In this document: in pieces, positions 1-13,378 of the stretch | Layout of the letters: each line of letters opens with the position of its first letter | How positions within the stretch are numbered: position 1 is the stretch's first letter | Source: Lithospermum erythrorhizon | Taxonomy: Eukaryota > Streptophyta > Magnoliopsida > Boraginales > Boraginaceae | Reading direction: 5' to 3' | DNA: 64,000 nt | Assembly: GCA_019722365.1 (NCBI GenBank) | Contig: JADFUC010000361.1 | Location: 2,501-66,500 of the forward strand | Position numbers and translations under genes: made by a program | The notes under the pieces: model-generated | Database searches by the model: none | What the model saw: only the letters and a program-made list of their open reading frames with translations | What the model was told of the DNA's origin: nothing

Positions 1-403
1 TACTGAATTTGTTGGAGTAAGATAATGGAATTGTGCTATATATCAAGGATAGTTCAGATATTAGATTAAGGCCTGCTGAAGTAGGAAAGGATTCATTTAT
101 AACATGACAACTTTTAGGATGTTGGAATGTCATTTTATTATGGTAGAGTTATAGTGCCTTGCTGAAAACAACATAATTTGTATTGTTTGCTCTTGAAATC
201 AGATTAGTGTTACAATTTTTTTGCATGGTGATATCATTTTCTAGGCGAATTCAGATAGATACTATTAATGCAATTCCCGGTAATCTTCATTTAGCATACA
301 TGTGAATTTTCTTTTTTTCCTTTTACATCCAAATAGGTCAAATTTGATATCCATTGAAAATTTGTGCTGTTTAATTTTTCTACTGCTTGTTCTTTGTATG
401 CAG

Positions 404-536
404 TAAATCTGAATTTGTTATATACAAGCTGAGAAAGTGACCGAAGGATATTCAGCTCATCTGTAAGCAGTTTGAGAGTTTGATCCAGGCAACTGTGGGA
501 AAATAACCCCGCGATCTGATGGAACATCGCCACTGA
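404..536 (+). pseudogene. TPK channel last exon, left-arm copy, frame destroyed
   Basis: The acceptor GCAG at 400-403 precedes the exon, which ends at a TGA (534-536). It is the counterpart of the in-frame exon at 26231-26378 but is 133 nt instead of 148. The 15 missing bases are scattered as small losses, several at runs of G, A or T, and together they break the reading frame. Fragments still recognisable include KSEFVIYKL at the start and the second EF-hand region near the end. In TPK channels this exon encodes the C-terminal Ca2+-binding EF-hands exposed to the cytosol. The pattern looks more like consensus error than like selection-free decay, but sequence alone cannot decide. Confidence 0.85.
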
Positions 537-2261
537 ATAAACAAATCATTGAGCAAGGACATAGGACATCGATATCTCATTCTTGAACTCAAAGATGATG
601 AGGTTGTTTTGCTGAAGTAAGAAGTGAAAGCATTAATAGTCAATTCATGATCAGATAAAGAAGGCATTGTGGTTAAGTGCAGTCCATGGCCTGGATCTAC
701 GATTCATGAAAGCCTAAGAATGAAAGAGAGATGATGCTGCCAACTTTTGTTGGTTAATACAGTGGTACAATCCTAAAGATTGATACTTCCCTTTAGTTAT
801 TTGTGGGCATTGATGGAAATTGTGATTCAGCCTAAGGTCACTACAATTTTGTTATCATTCATTTTATATTTGCATCTTCTATTCTTCAAGTTGAACACAT
901 TTATTTATCTTATATCGACATTCACAATGTAAATAATATTGACTTGTTATTTTTATTATCCGAAAATAACTTAATATTTAAGCCATCATCAGTGAGTTTC
1001 TGCAGTCGGAGGCTAACTGGTTCTATCCATCAGGTTAACATTATGTTAGGTTCAATATGATACAGTTATGTTGATCATTTGCATTCCCACCCTTTATTTG
1101 GGGTAAGTAATTTATCTTATAGTTAAATCTCTTCTACTGATGCTTCAACTATATTGTAACAAGTTCCAAATCGTCTACAACTTCTACTTAGCATTAGAAT
1201 CGAAACTCTACTTTTCAATGTATCTAATTCATCCGTTTAATTTGAGTGGTGTGGACATTAGCGGTTGCGGATACAATGGCAGGATTGGGAAAGCCGCCTG
1301 TTATATCAATATCCTAATCTATGTTTTATTCATGAAACCTAAAATGCATCTCGACTTCTTCTTGAAACTATTGACATACTACACAACCCACCCTAATATA
1401 AAAAACTCCTCGGCGGTGTGGTTCTCTCATTTGTGGGTTGTTTGTACATAAATTACTCCTTACAATTTATTTTTGATTTACGCTTTTGGTTTTTGAGCGA
1501 AATTTTATCATAAGTAACTTTTTAATTACACAAAAAAATGGAAGAAAATATATAAATAAAAATAGAGCCTTTGAAAAGAAAATGAATCTAATTAGAATGA
1601 AGAATAAAAAAATATTTGTTGATCGACTTCACTTTGAAAAAATTAATACATAATTAAATTGAATTACACGCATTATTATGATAATGTTTTTGAAAACAAA
1701 TTCACCGGGATATTAATACTCATTTATCACTAAAAGAATAGATATATCATGAACTATAAATTTATAAATGTAATAGAGTAAATACCAAACATAAAAAAAT
1801 AAAAAAATGAATATGTATGTTAATTTATTTTTCATATTTATATATACGTGGTAGGTAACAATGAAAGGTTTACCCTATACTGCACAATAGTCGTACCTGA
1901 GCGAGTTTTTGAAAATGAAAAGCCAATAACTTTTGATTCAATATCCGCATATATAAAACACGTAATCTGCATGGATGGGATTGTACACGTCCGTTGGGTT
2001 AACATTGTCATCCCTTGCCAAACTATTAAGTTTTGAAAGAAAGAAATTCTTTTAACACTAGTTCTCTAAATAACTACATCATCTAGAACAAGGTAGCATT
2101 AATCTTTACTTGAATAAGAGAATAACTTAAGCTTTCTATGTCACCCTATTTTAGTGTATCTTTACAAACATTTGTTACTTGTAATATGTCGAATGGAATT
2201 GATGTCTCTATTCAATTCTACATTTTGGGGATCTCATTTGTTAAACCCATAAATTCAACAT
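537..2261. other. Non-coding 3' flank of TPK, left arm
   Basis: AT-rich sequence without recognisable coding content. Bases 537-1100 look like the 3' UTR and immediate flank of TPK because they follow its stop codon. The same sequence occurs reversed at 24546-26230. The 103-codon open frame near 1140-1451 has no recognisable motif and its partner in the other arm is not open, so I treat it as chance. Confidence 0.6.
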
Positions 2262-2521
2262 ACTTTGATATAGTCTCTCTTAAACTTTTTTTTTTTCGGT
2301 CTACTTTAACATCTACGCTCATTTATAACTATCAATCTATCATGTATTCACATCTTTTGCTTTCAGCATTTATTCAATGTCTTCAAGCATAACCATATCA
2401 TCTCTATGATTCTCTCTCAATTTTGCCTCGCTTGAAGAAGCCCGACTTCATCTTGAATAACTATCTTTCTAATTCTTTTTATTTTGAGAGTAATTCCACA
2501 CAACCCTCTTAATACTCTCAT
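2262..2521 (-). mobile_element. LINE reverse-transcriptase C-terminal remnant, left arm
   Basis: The minus strand reads, over shifted frames, pieces resembling the tail found at the C-terminus of many plant LINE-type ORF2 proteins: MRVLRGLC, then RIRK.VIQDEVG, then RPKK before a helical end. No catalytic RT domain is present, so only the 3' stub remains. The copy at 24286-24545 is its mirror image and is slightly easier to read. Confidence 0.5.
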
Positions 2522-3189
2522 CTTTGCTACTAAAATCTAAATTAGTTGATATTTCAATGACCACTCATGCGCTATACATCAAAGGTTGCCTTATGTGGCA
2601 TCTTGTATTTATCGCTGATCTTTTAGAACCTTTTTTTATCTTACAACACACGCATTACATTCTTTTCCTTTTATACCATCCGGCCTTAAATCCATTTACT
2701 CGATCTATTGTGAGATCAGTTTCCATTCTACATCATCAATTCCCAAATATTTAAAAATATCATTTTTTCTAATTTTCAACATCTCTAAACTCATATCTAT
2801 AATACGGATACTTATATTTTCACTAAATTTACACTCCATGTACTAATCTTATCATGACGTGAAGTTGGGGCTATAAATGAATTTAAAGGTTCGCTTGATC
2901 TCAGATATCTGCCTAAAATAGTTCGAGTTCCGAATTGAGCCAACATTGGAATATATTCGCCTGATGGTTTGGCTGTGCCTTCACCCCCAAACTTTTTGCT
3001 ATTATTAGCCTGCACTTCATACTTGAATTTTAATAACATAATCCAAGTCCCCAAACCCATTATCATGAAAGACTACCCCATGCCCCAGCGTTGATAGAAA
3101 ATCATAATCATACTTGAATAAAAATCAATACAAAACATAACCAAGATCACTTTAAATTGTATAAATCGATCTAAATAATAAGATCACTT
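2522..3189. other. Non-coding, left arm, between LINE tail and LTR
   Basis: No recognisable gene or element. The sequence mirrors 23571-24285. An open frame at 2812-3066 (minus) overlaps the mirror image of another open frame in the right arm. Neither resembles a known family. Confidence 0.5.
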
Positions 3190-4078
3190 ATAGCAATCCA
3201 TCGGAAGTCCTGTCAACAATTTTTTCCAAAGCCTAGAATAGCAATCCAAATCTTCAAGCACTCCAGAGTAGTGCCTCTAGTTAGTCCACACCAGAGGGAG
3301 TCAATCCCCCACACTCGAGTCCGCTAGAATCCTGGATTAAGATTGGATGAATATCGAAAACAAGAATCAAGTTCTCAGATTCTGATTTGTTTCACCCTCT
3401 CTAAGGAGTGAGGGAGTAATGGAATCATGTGTTGTGGCTAGTTTTTGCTTTGTTTTATTATTTCTAATATTTACATGTAATGCCTTATTAATGATCTCGA
3501 TATTAGAAAACATAACTCGTTAACTAACGGTGAGCCAAGCCTATTAAGCAAACTCATTATTTAATTAGTCTTATCAAACCAATTAAATAAACTCATTAAG
3601 ACAACCGACAGCACTAATCTTGGTCAGTTAATTATGGCGTTCACTAACAAATTGATTAATTGAACTAACAAGTCTATTAATTCAAGTTCATTCCAATTAT
3701 TTACATCTCTGTAATATAATTATCCTTAATCGTGAATTCCATTGATTGTAATCAACTTAATTAGCAAGTATAGTTTAATTTTTATACATGAAATATAACT
3801 CAACATCACTGTATGCAGACCTTCTAGCCTCGATAGTAGCAATCGTGATAACAATATAATTGACCATTATTATTATTATATCGACATGCACGGGATTCAG
3901 CAATCTAGCATAATCCCTTTGTATTATCTTGAGACACCTACTAGCAATTACAATTACTATTATTGAATGTTCTCGCTTATGTAATCACATTTTAACTAAA
4001 ACTAGGTAAATGAATTGGTCATAACAATTGTTGCAATGGACATAATTATTAAAAACCAATATTCATTGGATTTCCACA
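3190..4078 (-). mobile_element. 3' LTR of non-coding retroelement, left arm
   Basis: On the minus strand the LTR begins TGTGGAAATCC at 4078, directly after the purine tract AAGTGGGG (4079-4086), the polypurine tract expected before a 3' LTR. The body matches the LTRs at 35758-36750 and 44537-45486 in order: an initial GAAATC..AAT block, GCAACAATTGT, AATGTGATTAC, an AT-rich ATTATTATTAT block, and AGGCTAGAAGGTC. The far end near 3190 is estimated from the decay of similarity. Confidence 0.75.
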
Positions 4079-5772
4079 CCCCACTTGCCCTCGACGACAT
4101 TTTACGCCTTTGTCTCGCGATCTTTAGTCACAAAGCAACTACGTAGGCTGCGGTCATGAAATACCCATGACTTTCTTTACTCTAACTATGAATCATAATC
4201 ATAAACCGGACGATAAACCGTGCGCCAGCAATTTAGCCATGACTCCTCCGAGAGGCTTCGAGATTCACCAGATATCAAGGATGGACACCCGCTTATAATA
4301 TATCGATATCTACTACTTTATACTCAATCGTAAGCCTTAACATATGCCGCTTCCGACCTCGCTTAAGCAAGTACGCTGGATGACAAAATCTAAGTACAAA
4401 GCTCATATAACATAGATGGGCTATATAATGAGGTTCAAGAATCGCTAAACTTCGTCGATCTCTACAAATTCATAGGACACGATATATGGCTATCTTCTAT
4501 AATTTTGCAATCCGTCAATCTAGCTCCTCAATTTACAAACCGAGCAGCCCATAAGATTAATTAGACTTACTAGCTCTCATGATCTAAGAAAACGATCATC
4601 ATTCAATCACTACGTCAAGTCATCAAATGCTAGTTGCCCCAAAAAAATTCAAAGATTCCGATCAGAAAAATTTGATATCCTATTAGACTTGAAGAGGCTC
4701 TTGTTATTTCAAGTTGCCTCTCTAGAACCGCAAATTGGGATTTATTATTTCAACCATCCATGGAATAATAAATGACTATATGATTGAATTACGATCATCA
4801 TAATGAAGTTAGCAATCGTGATCAGAAGACAATAATTACCTTGTTCAATCAATCGCTAACTTGTTCTAGAAGTAAATGAATCCAGCTCCAATCAACCTTG
4901 CATCGCCTGGCTTTCTTCTTGATCTCGGTGGAAATGAAAATCTGATTCAATCACGTAAGAAGATATCCATCTCGAGATGCTCGCTTAAGTCCACACGTGA
5001 ATCCTTTGCTTCAGATGAAACTCTTAGTTCCCTTTTAGGACACGCGAAGTCGGAAGGCGCTTTTATTATAATCACATTCTTAACTGTAAAGCTTACTTAC
5101 AATCTGAAGTTCACATCCATCTACTCGGTCTCTAAACCATGGAATCGCCGATGGTTAAGATTATCCGAGCATAGTCTTTATTTCAATGTGGGCAAATGGG
5201 TTTTATGCATTTTGCCATAATCTTTGCCTTCGAAATTGTGACATTACTATCCTGATCCGGGTTTCTTCTCAAAAGCCCACTTACACTCAATGGCCGAATC
5301 CCATTAGTTAAGGTAATGCTGAACAAAACCTCATGGTATATATAAAAACTATATCATATTTTGCGGCGCTTAGCCATTTCTCGGTTATCATCTGGTAGTT
5401 TTGCTAACACAACTAAAAAAGTGTGTAAAAATACATCTATGTCATTAAATCCATATTCTTTAACAACATTACCGGCAATACAAATTGGATCGGGTCAAGT
5501 TATAACAGTTCTAAGTTTTTTATACTTCCAGTATAATAGACTCAGCCCCATTAATGAATTACTTGACTAATCGTGTTTTATATGGGACAACTGTCCATGA
5601 CACCATTCTCAAGCATTCAAATTTCTCAAAAAGAGACCAACAACTGATCCATTGCCTATAAGTATAGTTACCTCTATTCTCTTAAAGTTACTATAAAGTG
5701 CATTCAACCGCATGAATACCTTTAGTAAAACCACACAATGCCACATTTTAGATCGTAAGAAGTATCAATACG
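4079..5772 (-). mobile_element. Retroelement interior next to the 3' LTR, left arm
   Basis: Mirror of 21060-22716, and related to 42950-44536 of the second element copy. No protease, integrase, reverse transcriptase or gag motif is visible in any frame. Scattered open frames such as 4876-5220 are not conserved in the mirror copy or in the second element. Confidence 0.7.
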
Positions 5773-6691
5773 CGTATCGACCCACCCTCAGTCGGCCGCC
5801 TGTGGAAAGCAAGATCATCAACAACCTGTACACTGTGAGTCATCAATCGATGGATACAACATAAATCACTTCATTCGACATTAATAATAACAATACACTG
5901 TCTATTCAACTAACAACACACCACACAAATCGCTATCATCAATATAAACATACATCAACTTTGAATAATAAGCAAATACACAACATAGTCTTCAATATAC
6001 ATCATAGTGGTAATATGTCAGAAACATGACCTCAATATACAACATAAAAAGTTTAAACATAACAAGAGTAAACAATGTGAGAATGCACCGCTGAGACTTC
6101 CTGGCCACCACCGCCTCACCTACGATCTTAGTCTCAGAACCCGACAACGCAGCCTCCTCAAAGAACTTTAGATCACTCCTTGGGAAAACTGGTATACAAA
6201 CGCCCACCCATAGAGCACAGTGGAGTAAGTCGAAGCTTTAGCGAATACAACACTACAAAGAGTCCAACCACACAGTTTATAATCATACTCATATAAGAAC
6301 ATATGGTAAATATTAATAAAGGCCTAATGAACAACTACTCCCAAATTACATAGTAACCTCGCTCAACATCACTACGATCAATATAACACCTACACATATA
6401 TTCATAATGAATAACCCGCTCTTTGCATCATTACTTTTAATAGTATAACGCCGGTGGATTATTTCGAGGAGAAAAATAAAAATTCTCAAGTTGAATGTAA
6501 AATACAACGAATCAATGTCAAGTAAGATATTTCTCGGTTTCTTTGAGAATTTTAAAGTTGTAACCGAATGGAAAGTCGATATTATTTGGGGCGGTAATAT
6601 AATTCGGGAGTATGAAACGCTGGGATGTTTGAAAGTTGGTTGTCGAGATAAGTTAAAACGAGAAGTATCGATTGAATTAAAACGATCGGGT

Positions 6692-6703
6692 TTCACCATA
6701 TAA
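6692..6703 (+). promoter_or_regulatory. TATA-like box of the nested LTR-like insertion
   Basis: CACCATATAAAG is followed by TAATGGGCC, a pyrimidine-rich leader (about 6765-6850) and a GT donor-like site. The mirror copy (20108-20119) keeps the TATATGG core. This ordering is that of a plant promoter plus spliced leader and fits the U3/R part of an LTR. Activity is inferred only. Confidence 0.35.
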
Positions 6704-7867
6704 AGCTAATGGGCCAACCCATTAACCCATAACCAACCCAAAGCCCAAAAGAAAGAAGGATCAGCCTTCTCCTTCACGCCTAGACGCAAGAACACTCCCC
6801 CCCTTGAAATTTCTTTCTCCGATTTCTCTTCCATCTCGCAAGCTTTGGACCTCAAATTTCTCGAGAGTTCATCATCCTTTTCGATTCAAGGTAAAAAGGT
6901 CGGATCTTTTGAGTATTTCCCTCGTGAGTTTCGTCGAGTTGACTTTTTGACTTTTAGATTTGAATTTTATTGCTATAAACGATTCTTAGGCCTTAAATTA
7001 GTTGGTTTTGAAAGTTAAAGTTAAGAGCTCTGGCTCTGGTATTTCGATGCCTGGAGGACGCTTTTTAATTTTGGGGATTTAGTTGACTCTCGCTTTTGTG
7101 GGTTATTATTGCTTATAATTATTATCTAGGCTTAGATTATGTGATAAAGAGATGATATCAATTTTTGGGGTAGAAAGTTATATAGTTGAGTTGACTTTTG
7201 GGTTTAAAATGTTACCGAGTATAAATATGTTATTGACCTTTATTAAGATTGTTTTGAGGTGGAAATTTTGATTTATAAGTTGTCGGAGGAATATAATAAA
7301 TTAGTTTATTAGATTTTGAAAGAGTAAACGGGTTTCGATTCGAGGCTGTTAGAAATTTCTGGGTTTAATTAGTTGGAAAAGCACATTTCGGGGTTGATTG
7401 AAATTGGTTGAAAATGTTGGGTATTTTGGTTATGTGTCATTTATCAGCTGGATTTAGTCAGATAATAAATTGGTTTTGTTCTTATTGAAACATAATTAGT
7501 AATCTATACTTAAGTTGTCAATTTGTAACTAAAAATGGGTTGAAGTCAGGAATTGAATTAAGATAAGGGTTAAAATTGTTGTGAGTAGTAATTGTATTTT
7601 CGGGTGTTTTGATTAGACGCGGAACGTGGGAAAGGCACTCGATCGACAGCGGATCGCTTCTTATTGCTAACCAAGGTGAGTACTTATCTCACGAGTGCTA
7701 CTTTACGTACTTACTTTAAATTGTGTGAACATGTCAGTCAGGGTATGATTATGGAGAATGATATTGTCATCAGGGTATGGACATGGAGAATGATATACAT
7801 GACATCGCGGGTATGAATATGTGTGATCTTATCTGTGCGAGCCATGATACGATCAGGTGATTATATT

Positions 7868-8060
7868 TCGTGGCATTGAAGATTTGCTCTCGAGGTAAAA
7901 GAATACTTGAACTCCTAACTTTACGCTTTCTTGTGTTCGTGGCCTTGTCAAGACTTCTCTTTATATTTTCCGTGGCCTTGCTCTGCACTTTATATTTTCT
8001 CGCGGGCCTTGCCGGGTATCAGTGGCCCCGCTCGGCACTTCCTCAGATTTCGTATTCTCA
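7868..8060 (+). repeat. Short tandem repeat with GTGGCCTTG core, left arm
   Basis: Several imperfect units of about 30-40 nt contain CGTGGCCTTG followed by TTATATTTTC. The mirror array (about 18690-18800) shows the cleaner form, GACAAGGCCACGTAAAATAT, repeated. Confidence 0.6.
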
Positions 8061-8283
8061 CGCGACTCGCTGATTTCTTTGATTGTGAGACGCTTTTGGC
8101 CGGGTGGTGCTTTGTTACGGGTCGGTATCAGCAGTTAGTTGTTCGAAGGTGTTGGTTGGAGTTATGCGGACTTTGAGGCCACTCTGAGTATTTGGATATG
8201 ACCCTATAGTCGATGATTAGGTGTTAAAGCGACTCTCCTCGCGATACGTGACGCTATTGGCCTTAGACTGCTGCGATAAGCAT

Positions 8284-8590
8284 GTATGACTTTTATGATC
8301 ACTTTGCTGTGGTGCATTGTCGGTGTGGCATTATACTTAGTGTATAAGCACGGGTTTGTCCTTATACTACGGCAAGAGCTGTACGAGTCTTTGATAACTT
8401 TGTCATGGTATCATTTGCGGCGGGCTCATGGCTTAGTCTATAAGGCGGGGTTTGGCCTTATACTTCGTATAAGAGAGCGGTATGACTCTCTCTATGTTCA
8501 CTTTGCTGTGTGCATTGTCGTGCGTGGCTTTATACTACGGTGAGCAGGCGTTGGCCTTATACTTCCTAAAAGATAAAGAGCGGTGTTTAT
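8284..8590 (+). repeat. Three-copy tandem repeat of about 100 bp, left arm
   Basis: Units start near 8284, 8382 and 8480. Each contains TTTGCTGTG, GCATTGTCG, a GGC..TATAC block and GGCCTTATACTTC, with a partial fourth unit after 8590. The mirror array is at 18150-18480. Open frames that cross the array are a by-product of the repetition. Confidence 0.75.
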
Positions 8591-10026
8591 TAGCGCTTGG
8601 TCCATTCCCCGCAGTAGACGGATTGAGCATACGCGCATTAGAGGTTGGTATATCAGGAGATACGAGATATGGTTTGATAACTAGAGTTATAGTCGCTGTT
8701 GAGTCTCCGTGATTTTATTATGGGTGATTGCGTGTCTTTATCGAGACTTTGTATTATATGTTGACATGTTGTTAATTTGTATATTGTTGTATGATCTCGC
8801 TTTTTGACTCATTTATTGGTTGGTGATATTGTGCCGATTATACTAGGCGCTGGGTTTTACGAAATTATGTCAATTACTGCTGATTATTGATAATATTATC
8901 AGATTTTTTCTTGTGGATTCCAGGTCATATCATCGCTATACATCCTTGCTGCTGTGCTGAGTCAAGTTAATGGTTGAGATAAATTTTGAATGCAAGCATT
9001 AGGTAGCGTACTGAAACCGACGCTCATGCTAATATATAGATGATGTTGATATTTTATATATAGTGGAAAGTTGATTCAAACGGGTTAGTATATAAGCTAT
9101 GACCCCAACTTAATGACGTTGATACCATCAGGTGAATAAGTTTCGTAGGACTAAATGAATAAGTTGGGCGGAGATAATCGCATTTCTAAGTTATCTAGAT
9201 TAAGACATAATGCTGCTCAATTTGTATTAAGATAATAAAACGATTTGAGGTTCTTAAGTGAAACATTCAGATGTCATAGAGGTGTATGATTATAATTGGG
9301 GAGTAGCACTTTCCTCGTGAACTAAAAGATAGTCGGGGTCGAATATGTAAAATAGAATGTTTGAGTGGTATATTATATCGAAAATTAGCTATACTTCGTA
9401 AAGATAACAAATAGAAAGATATCTCTCTTCGTGATTAAGTGTGTATTGTGAGTGTTGTTGACGTATAGCGGAGTTGTCTCAGATGAATTAAAGCTATTAA
9501 GGAAAAAAAGATTTATCTCTGGTTTAGAGAGCATATAAATATAACTTTGGGTGGATAGTCGCAACAGAGGCGGTCTTCAATTATCCTTGTTTGTACGGTT
9601 TCAGAAAGAATTTCCCGATATTTGTATTCACTCATCTTTTTTAGCTAACTCCCTATTTCCAATGGGCGGGCGCTTTCATGCCTGCGCTTGTCATGACGAC
9701 CGGTGACGACGTACGAAAGTAGTCGCTGGGCACTCCGCCGGAGGTGCGACGGTGGCTTGAAGACCCTAAATACCATACTTTTACCCTCTTTGAGTTTTGT
9801 TGTACTTAATAATTATCATTGTCTCGAAATAGAAATCTATTGTTGATTTTGTATTTATATTATTACTTTCAGCTTGTTGTAGCGTCAAGTTAGTTCAATT
9901 CACGGGATCTAGTTGCATACTTTTTTATTACCACGTTAAATGAAGTCATTTTTATCATACATCGTCATGACTGATTATTCAGTCACGGTCCCAACCTCGT
10001 GGGGCCCACTCAAGTGTGTCGTTACA

Positions 10027-11165
10027 CATAACCATAAAAAATGCATAATCAAATATTCATTCAAATAAAACAACACAACAATCGTAGTATAATCATAACA
10101 ACTACAACAATCTCATAACATCAATCTCAATAACTCAATATATATTCCAATATAACCACATGACAAACACATGCCAAATATATAATCATAATATATATGA
10201 AAGGTTTCTATCATGAGATTTGTACTCACCTCGAGCAAAAGCAACTAAAATATCTCTAGGTAGTCCACGTGCTGTGTCCGGGGCTCAACTTTATCCAAAA
10301 GCAATTATATGCGTTTATTTTTACTTCCGCTTAATAACCTCCCTTTATATCTATTAAATCCAAAATAAAAGATCAACATAATTCAACAATCCTAGTATAA
10401 TGATCCAATTCAAAATGTAGTAAAATGGTCCAACAAAATTCAAGTTCTAGTATTTTTATATCATAAAATATAATTTTCCATTTAAATCCCGATTTATTAT
10501 TCTAGATCTCATAATCTCAAAAATAAATATCAAATCAACTTTTAAAAGTTCCAAAATTTATATTTATTTCATTTGTATATCATTTCTACCATTTAACTCC
10601 AAAAATTTTATATAATAAATACAAAACAACTTCAAAATCAAAAACCTTCTTACACAGTCAATTTACATGATAACACTCCCTACTTAAAAAATGTAATTTT
10701 ATAATTTTGGAATATATTTACTATTTATTTCCTATTTCTCAGATATAAAATCCGAAATTAAATAGAACAAAATCAAATCCATACATATATTATAGCTATC
10801 TCTCAATGATATACTCCTTAAAATGTTCAAATATGTCGGTCATAACAAAATATGGTTCTAATTTACCATAAAATCATATAAAGATTCAATCTTTAGTATA
10901 ATATTCAGTTTTTTACTAACTTTCAAATTACAAAAACAACGTAACATACCATCTAGATGCAGAATATATCAATGTAATAACGCAATATATCATCTAGAGT
11001 CAGATCATATACCTTAGATGCCGGATGCATAGTAGAACACTCAAAGCTCGATTTTTATTATGGTGAACTCACAAAACAAAGAAAAGAAGAAAAAGAAGAA
11101 AAAATGAAATGGTAAATGAAGATGATGATGATTTCGGGTTTAAGGGATATATATATAGAGTAAAG
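10027..11165. other. AT-rich non-coding segment of the nested insertion, left arm
   Basis: No gene recognised. Mirror of 15546-16685. Its inner end carries, on the minus strand, a TATATATA box followed by a pyrimidine-rich leader, so it may be the promoter-bearing part of another LTR. Confidence 0.5.
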
Positions 11166-11359
11166 TTAGGCCTCGTTTGGTATGGTGCTTTTATTTCTCC
11201 ACTTTCTGTCATTAAATTTAATGAAAACGATCCTAAATATATTATTATCTGTGTAATGTATTGTAATACTACTCACTATCACTCGGCCTCAAGATATCTA
11301 TTTTATTCCGAAAGTATTTATACTATCTACGGCTCCCACCACCAAACGATATATTTAAC
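11166..11359. mobile_element. MITE-like element, left arm
   Basis: It starts TTAGGCCTCGTTTGGTATGG and ends CCACCAAACGATATATTTAA. The shared inverted piece is CGTTTGGT/ACCAAACG. There is no coding capacity. TAGGCCTCGTTTGG-type ends occur in hAT- and Harbinger-type MITEs. Mirror copy at 15355-15545. Confidence 0.45.
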
Positions 11360-11411
11360 ATATTTTTAAAGGTTTAAATGTAACGGGTTATTTCACATGG
11401 TCATGATGTAC

Positions 11412-13361
11412 AACGCATGATCCTGACATAACATGCGGTGAATCATATCATCATGTAATAGATTCCAACCACCCTCACTCACGTGAGGTCCTTACTTGTG
11501 GGAACGGACCTCTAATAGAGAGTTGCATTGTCAATTAGAGAATCTATCTTTTTATATAATTTTATTTAATTGCCTCGAGCCTACGACAAGATTGTAACTT
11601 TAAATAAAGAAAAATGACATGTAAGCTACATGTATATCTGCACTAATTTATCAAGATTTGACTCACTCCATGCATAAGAATCAATTCACTACCATACCTT
11701 TCAAGGTTGTAGGAGGATTCCTTTAGTAATTGAATGTGTAAAACATTATGTGTAGCTGTGCTCCAAATAACCTTTAAGGAACTCAAGATTCATCTTCACT
11801 CTTGACCCTTTTGATTTCAATCAAACATCAAGATGAAGATTCTAACTCCATTATACTCTATCTCAAGTTTGCAACTTGGACACTGGTAGTATAATCGTTT
11901 CCTTCTTATTCTCGTTTAAGATGTGAACTTCCAATGACAATGTCAAGTATCCATCATCACCGAAAGCATTACTTAGAACATTCTTGATAATTGACCTTTA
12001 AACATTAATGCTACAAATTTCAGATAATCAATAAGGAAGTTTGAATAGATACGAGCATAGTCAACCAATGAATACGCTCAATACGTGGCCAAAAACCAAA
12101 TATTTGATTAAACATTCATTCATGACTATATAAGTTCATTTAATGAACTCTGCTTTACTTCCTCGATGAATCACCATATCTAGAAGGTTAGAGTAAGTTC
12201 TATACTCGACTGCGGTATTCCAATTTATTTTACTCGACGACCTTAAGTCATCTATCGGAGTATGATTTATTCATATAATCATCTATCTATTTGCATTAGG
12301 CGTTAGCAACGCATCGAGTTCTCAATATTCATGATATAACCTAAAAGCTCTCAATGACCGGATTGGTGTCTACTAAGGAGTCACTTGAATACATTCAAGT
12401 CATATATTTACTTCCATTCTTCATAATGAAGGTACTATGTATACAATGAATTGTACCTGCAGTTGATGGAAATAAATACTCGCCTTTGGCATGTATTAAC
12501 AATGATGTAATCTCAACATTGATCCTCAAATTATGTCTACCTCGGTGACATAATACTAACGTGTCCACACTAGACATTCAAAGTTTGTTTGTCAAATATA
12601 ACTCTCGAAGTTTTCACAATCGGTGCATGGATAAATTTATTTTAAAGGCAATGCGGCAACAACTTTGATATATGAAATTATTTGACTCCTTTGTGTCTCA
12701 ACCACGTTAAACACAATCTCTTACTTATATCAATTCAACTAGAATGACACATATAAGGTTAGAATGAAAAATTGGCTGGTATAAATTTGAAAAGATTTTT
12801 ATCCATTGTGCTTTAACTCGCCAAACACAATTCCTTACTTACGATTCATCAAGTGCGCGCTTTTTAAGATCTGGAATGATGTCTCATCCCTTTGATTATA
12901 CATTTGTCATGTCGATGATACTTAATCTCGTAACTTGATAGTATTTATATGGTCCTCCCCATACCTTATCAATTCCTCACGATACAAACTAAACTGGTGT
13001 TAACGCACTCCCACTCAAATCTAGTGAGAGTTGACTCATTAATCTAAGCAAGATCAACGCAAGCCTTGTCAAAGACATATCTCCACAAGTATCACCAATT
13101 GTCTATTATTCAAAAGCCCATCATGTTTTTAAATGAAGAGCATGGTGAACATTCCTTCAATCAATCACCCGATATTGATGATGGAACATGTAGTCTGTTG
13201 TCATTAAATATGACATCCTTTCTACACATACAAGTCCAAAGAAAATAGTTAAAATCTCAAACCACCTGGGATTTTGAGGATTTAAAACCTGTGGTTTTAT
13301 AACGTATCACCTAACATTACACAAGGGTTCACTTCATCTTTTTCTCGTAGCAATACGTAAT
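11412..13361 (-). mobile_element. Retroelement interior up to the axis, left arm
   Basis: Mirror of 13364-15309. On the minus strand it matches about 40826-42950 of the second copy, including the block AATTGTGTTTAATGAAGTTA and the following AACGTGG block. No protein motif is visible in any frame. Confidence 0.7.
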
Positions 13362-13378
13362 AAATTACGTATTGCTAC
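13347..13378. repeat. Axis of the inverted repeat: 15-bp perfect stem, 2-nt spacer
   Basis: GTAGCAATACGTAAT at 13347-13361 is followed by AA and then by its exact reverse complement at 13364-13378. Pairing continues outward with small mismatches through a T-rich/A-rich stretch and on into both arms. There is no room for a loop larger than 2 nt, which is tighter than typical natural inverted repeats and typical of a strand fold-back. Confidence 0.95.

Larger units (their letters stand above)
5773..10026 (+). mobile_element. 4.3-kb nested insertion with TG...CA-type ends, left-arm copy (LTR-like)
   Basis: Mirror of 16686-21059. The right end reads GTGTGTCGTTACA (ending at 10026). The left end near 5773 is eroded but its right-arm partner reads TGTAGCGACCCACCC. 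Such TGTA.CGAC...GTCG.TACA ends are common for Ty3/gypsy LTRs. Inside are a TATA-like CACCATATAAAG (6692-6703), a pyrimidine-rich leader, splice-donor-like AAGGTAAAAAGG (6888-6899), and two small tandem arrays. No protein domain was recognised. It could be a very long solo LTR or a terminal-inverted-repeat element. Confidence 0.5.
1..13361 (+). repeat. Left arm of giant inverted repeat (continues beyond window start)
   Basis: Base 1 onward reads as the reverse complement of 26787 downward. I checked this at several places: the outer 120 bases, TPK exon 2 (404-536 against 26231-26378), the LINE tail (2262-2521 against 24286-24545), the LTR edge (4078 against 22717), the TATA-bearing segment (6694 against 20119), the segment near 9940 against 16770, and the axis. 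Pair sums stay between about 26710 and 26815, so the arms are collinear with only small net indels. Differences are frequent 1-3-nt indels plus substitutions. Because base 1 already has a partner, the arm should extend to the left of this window, where TPK exon 1 would be expected on the plus strand. Confidence 0.95.

Noticed and set aside
1140..1451. 103-codon open frame on the plus strand
   Set aside because: The mirror copy in the other arm is not open and no motif is recognisable, so it is chance in AT-rich DNA.
7770..8712. Cluster of open frames on both strands
   Set aside because: They run through two tandem arrays within an LTR-like insertion. Repetition produces the open frames, and none is kept in the mirror copy.
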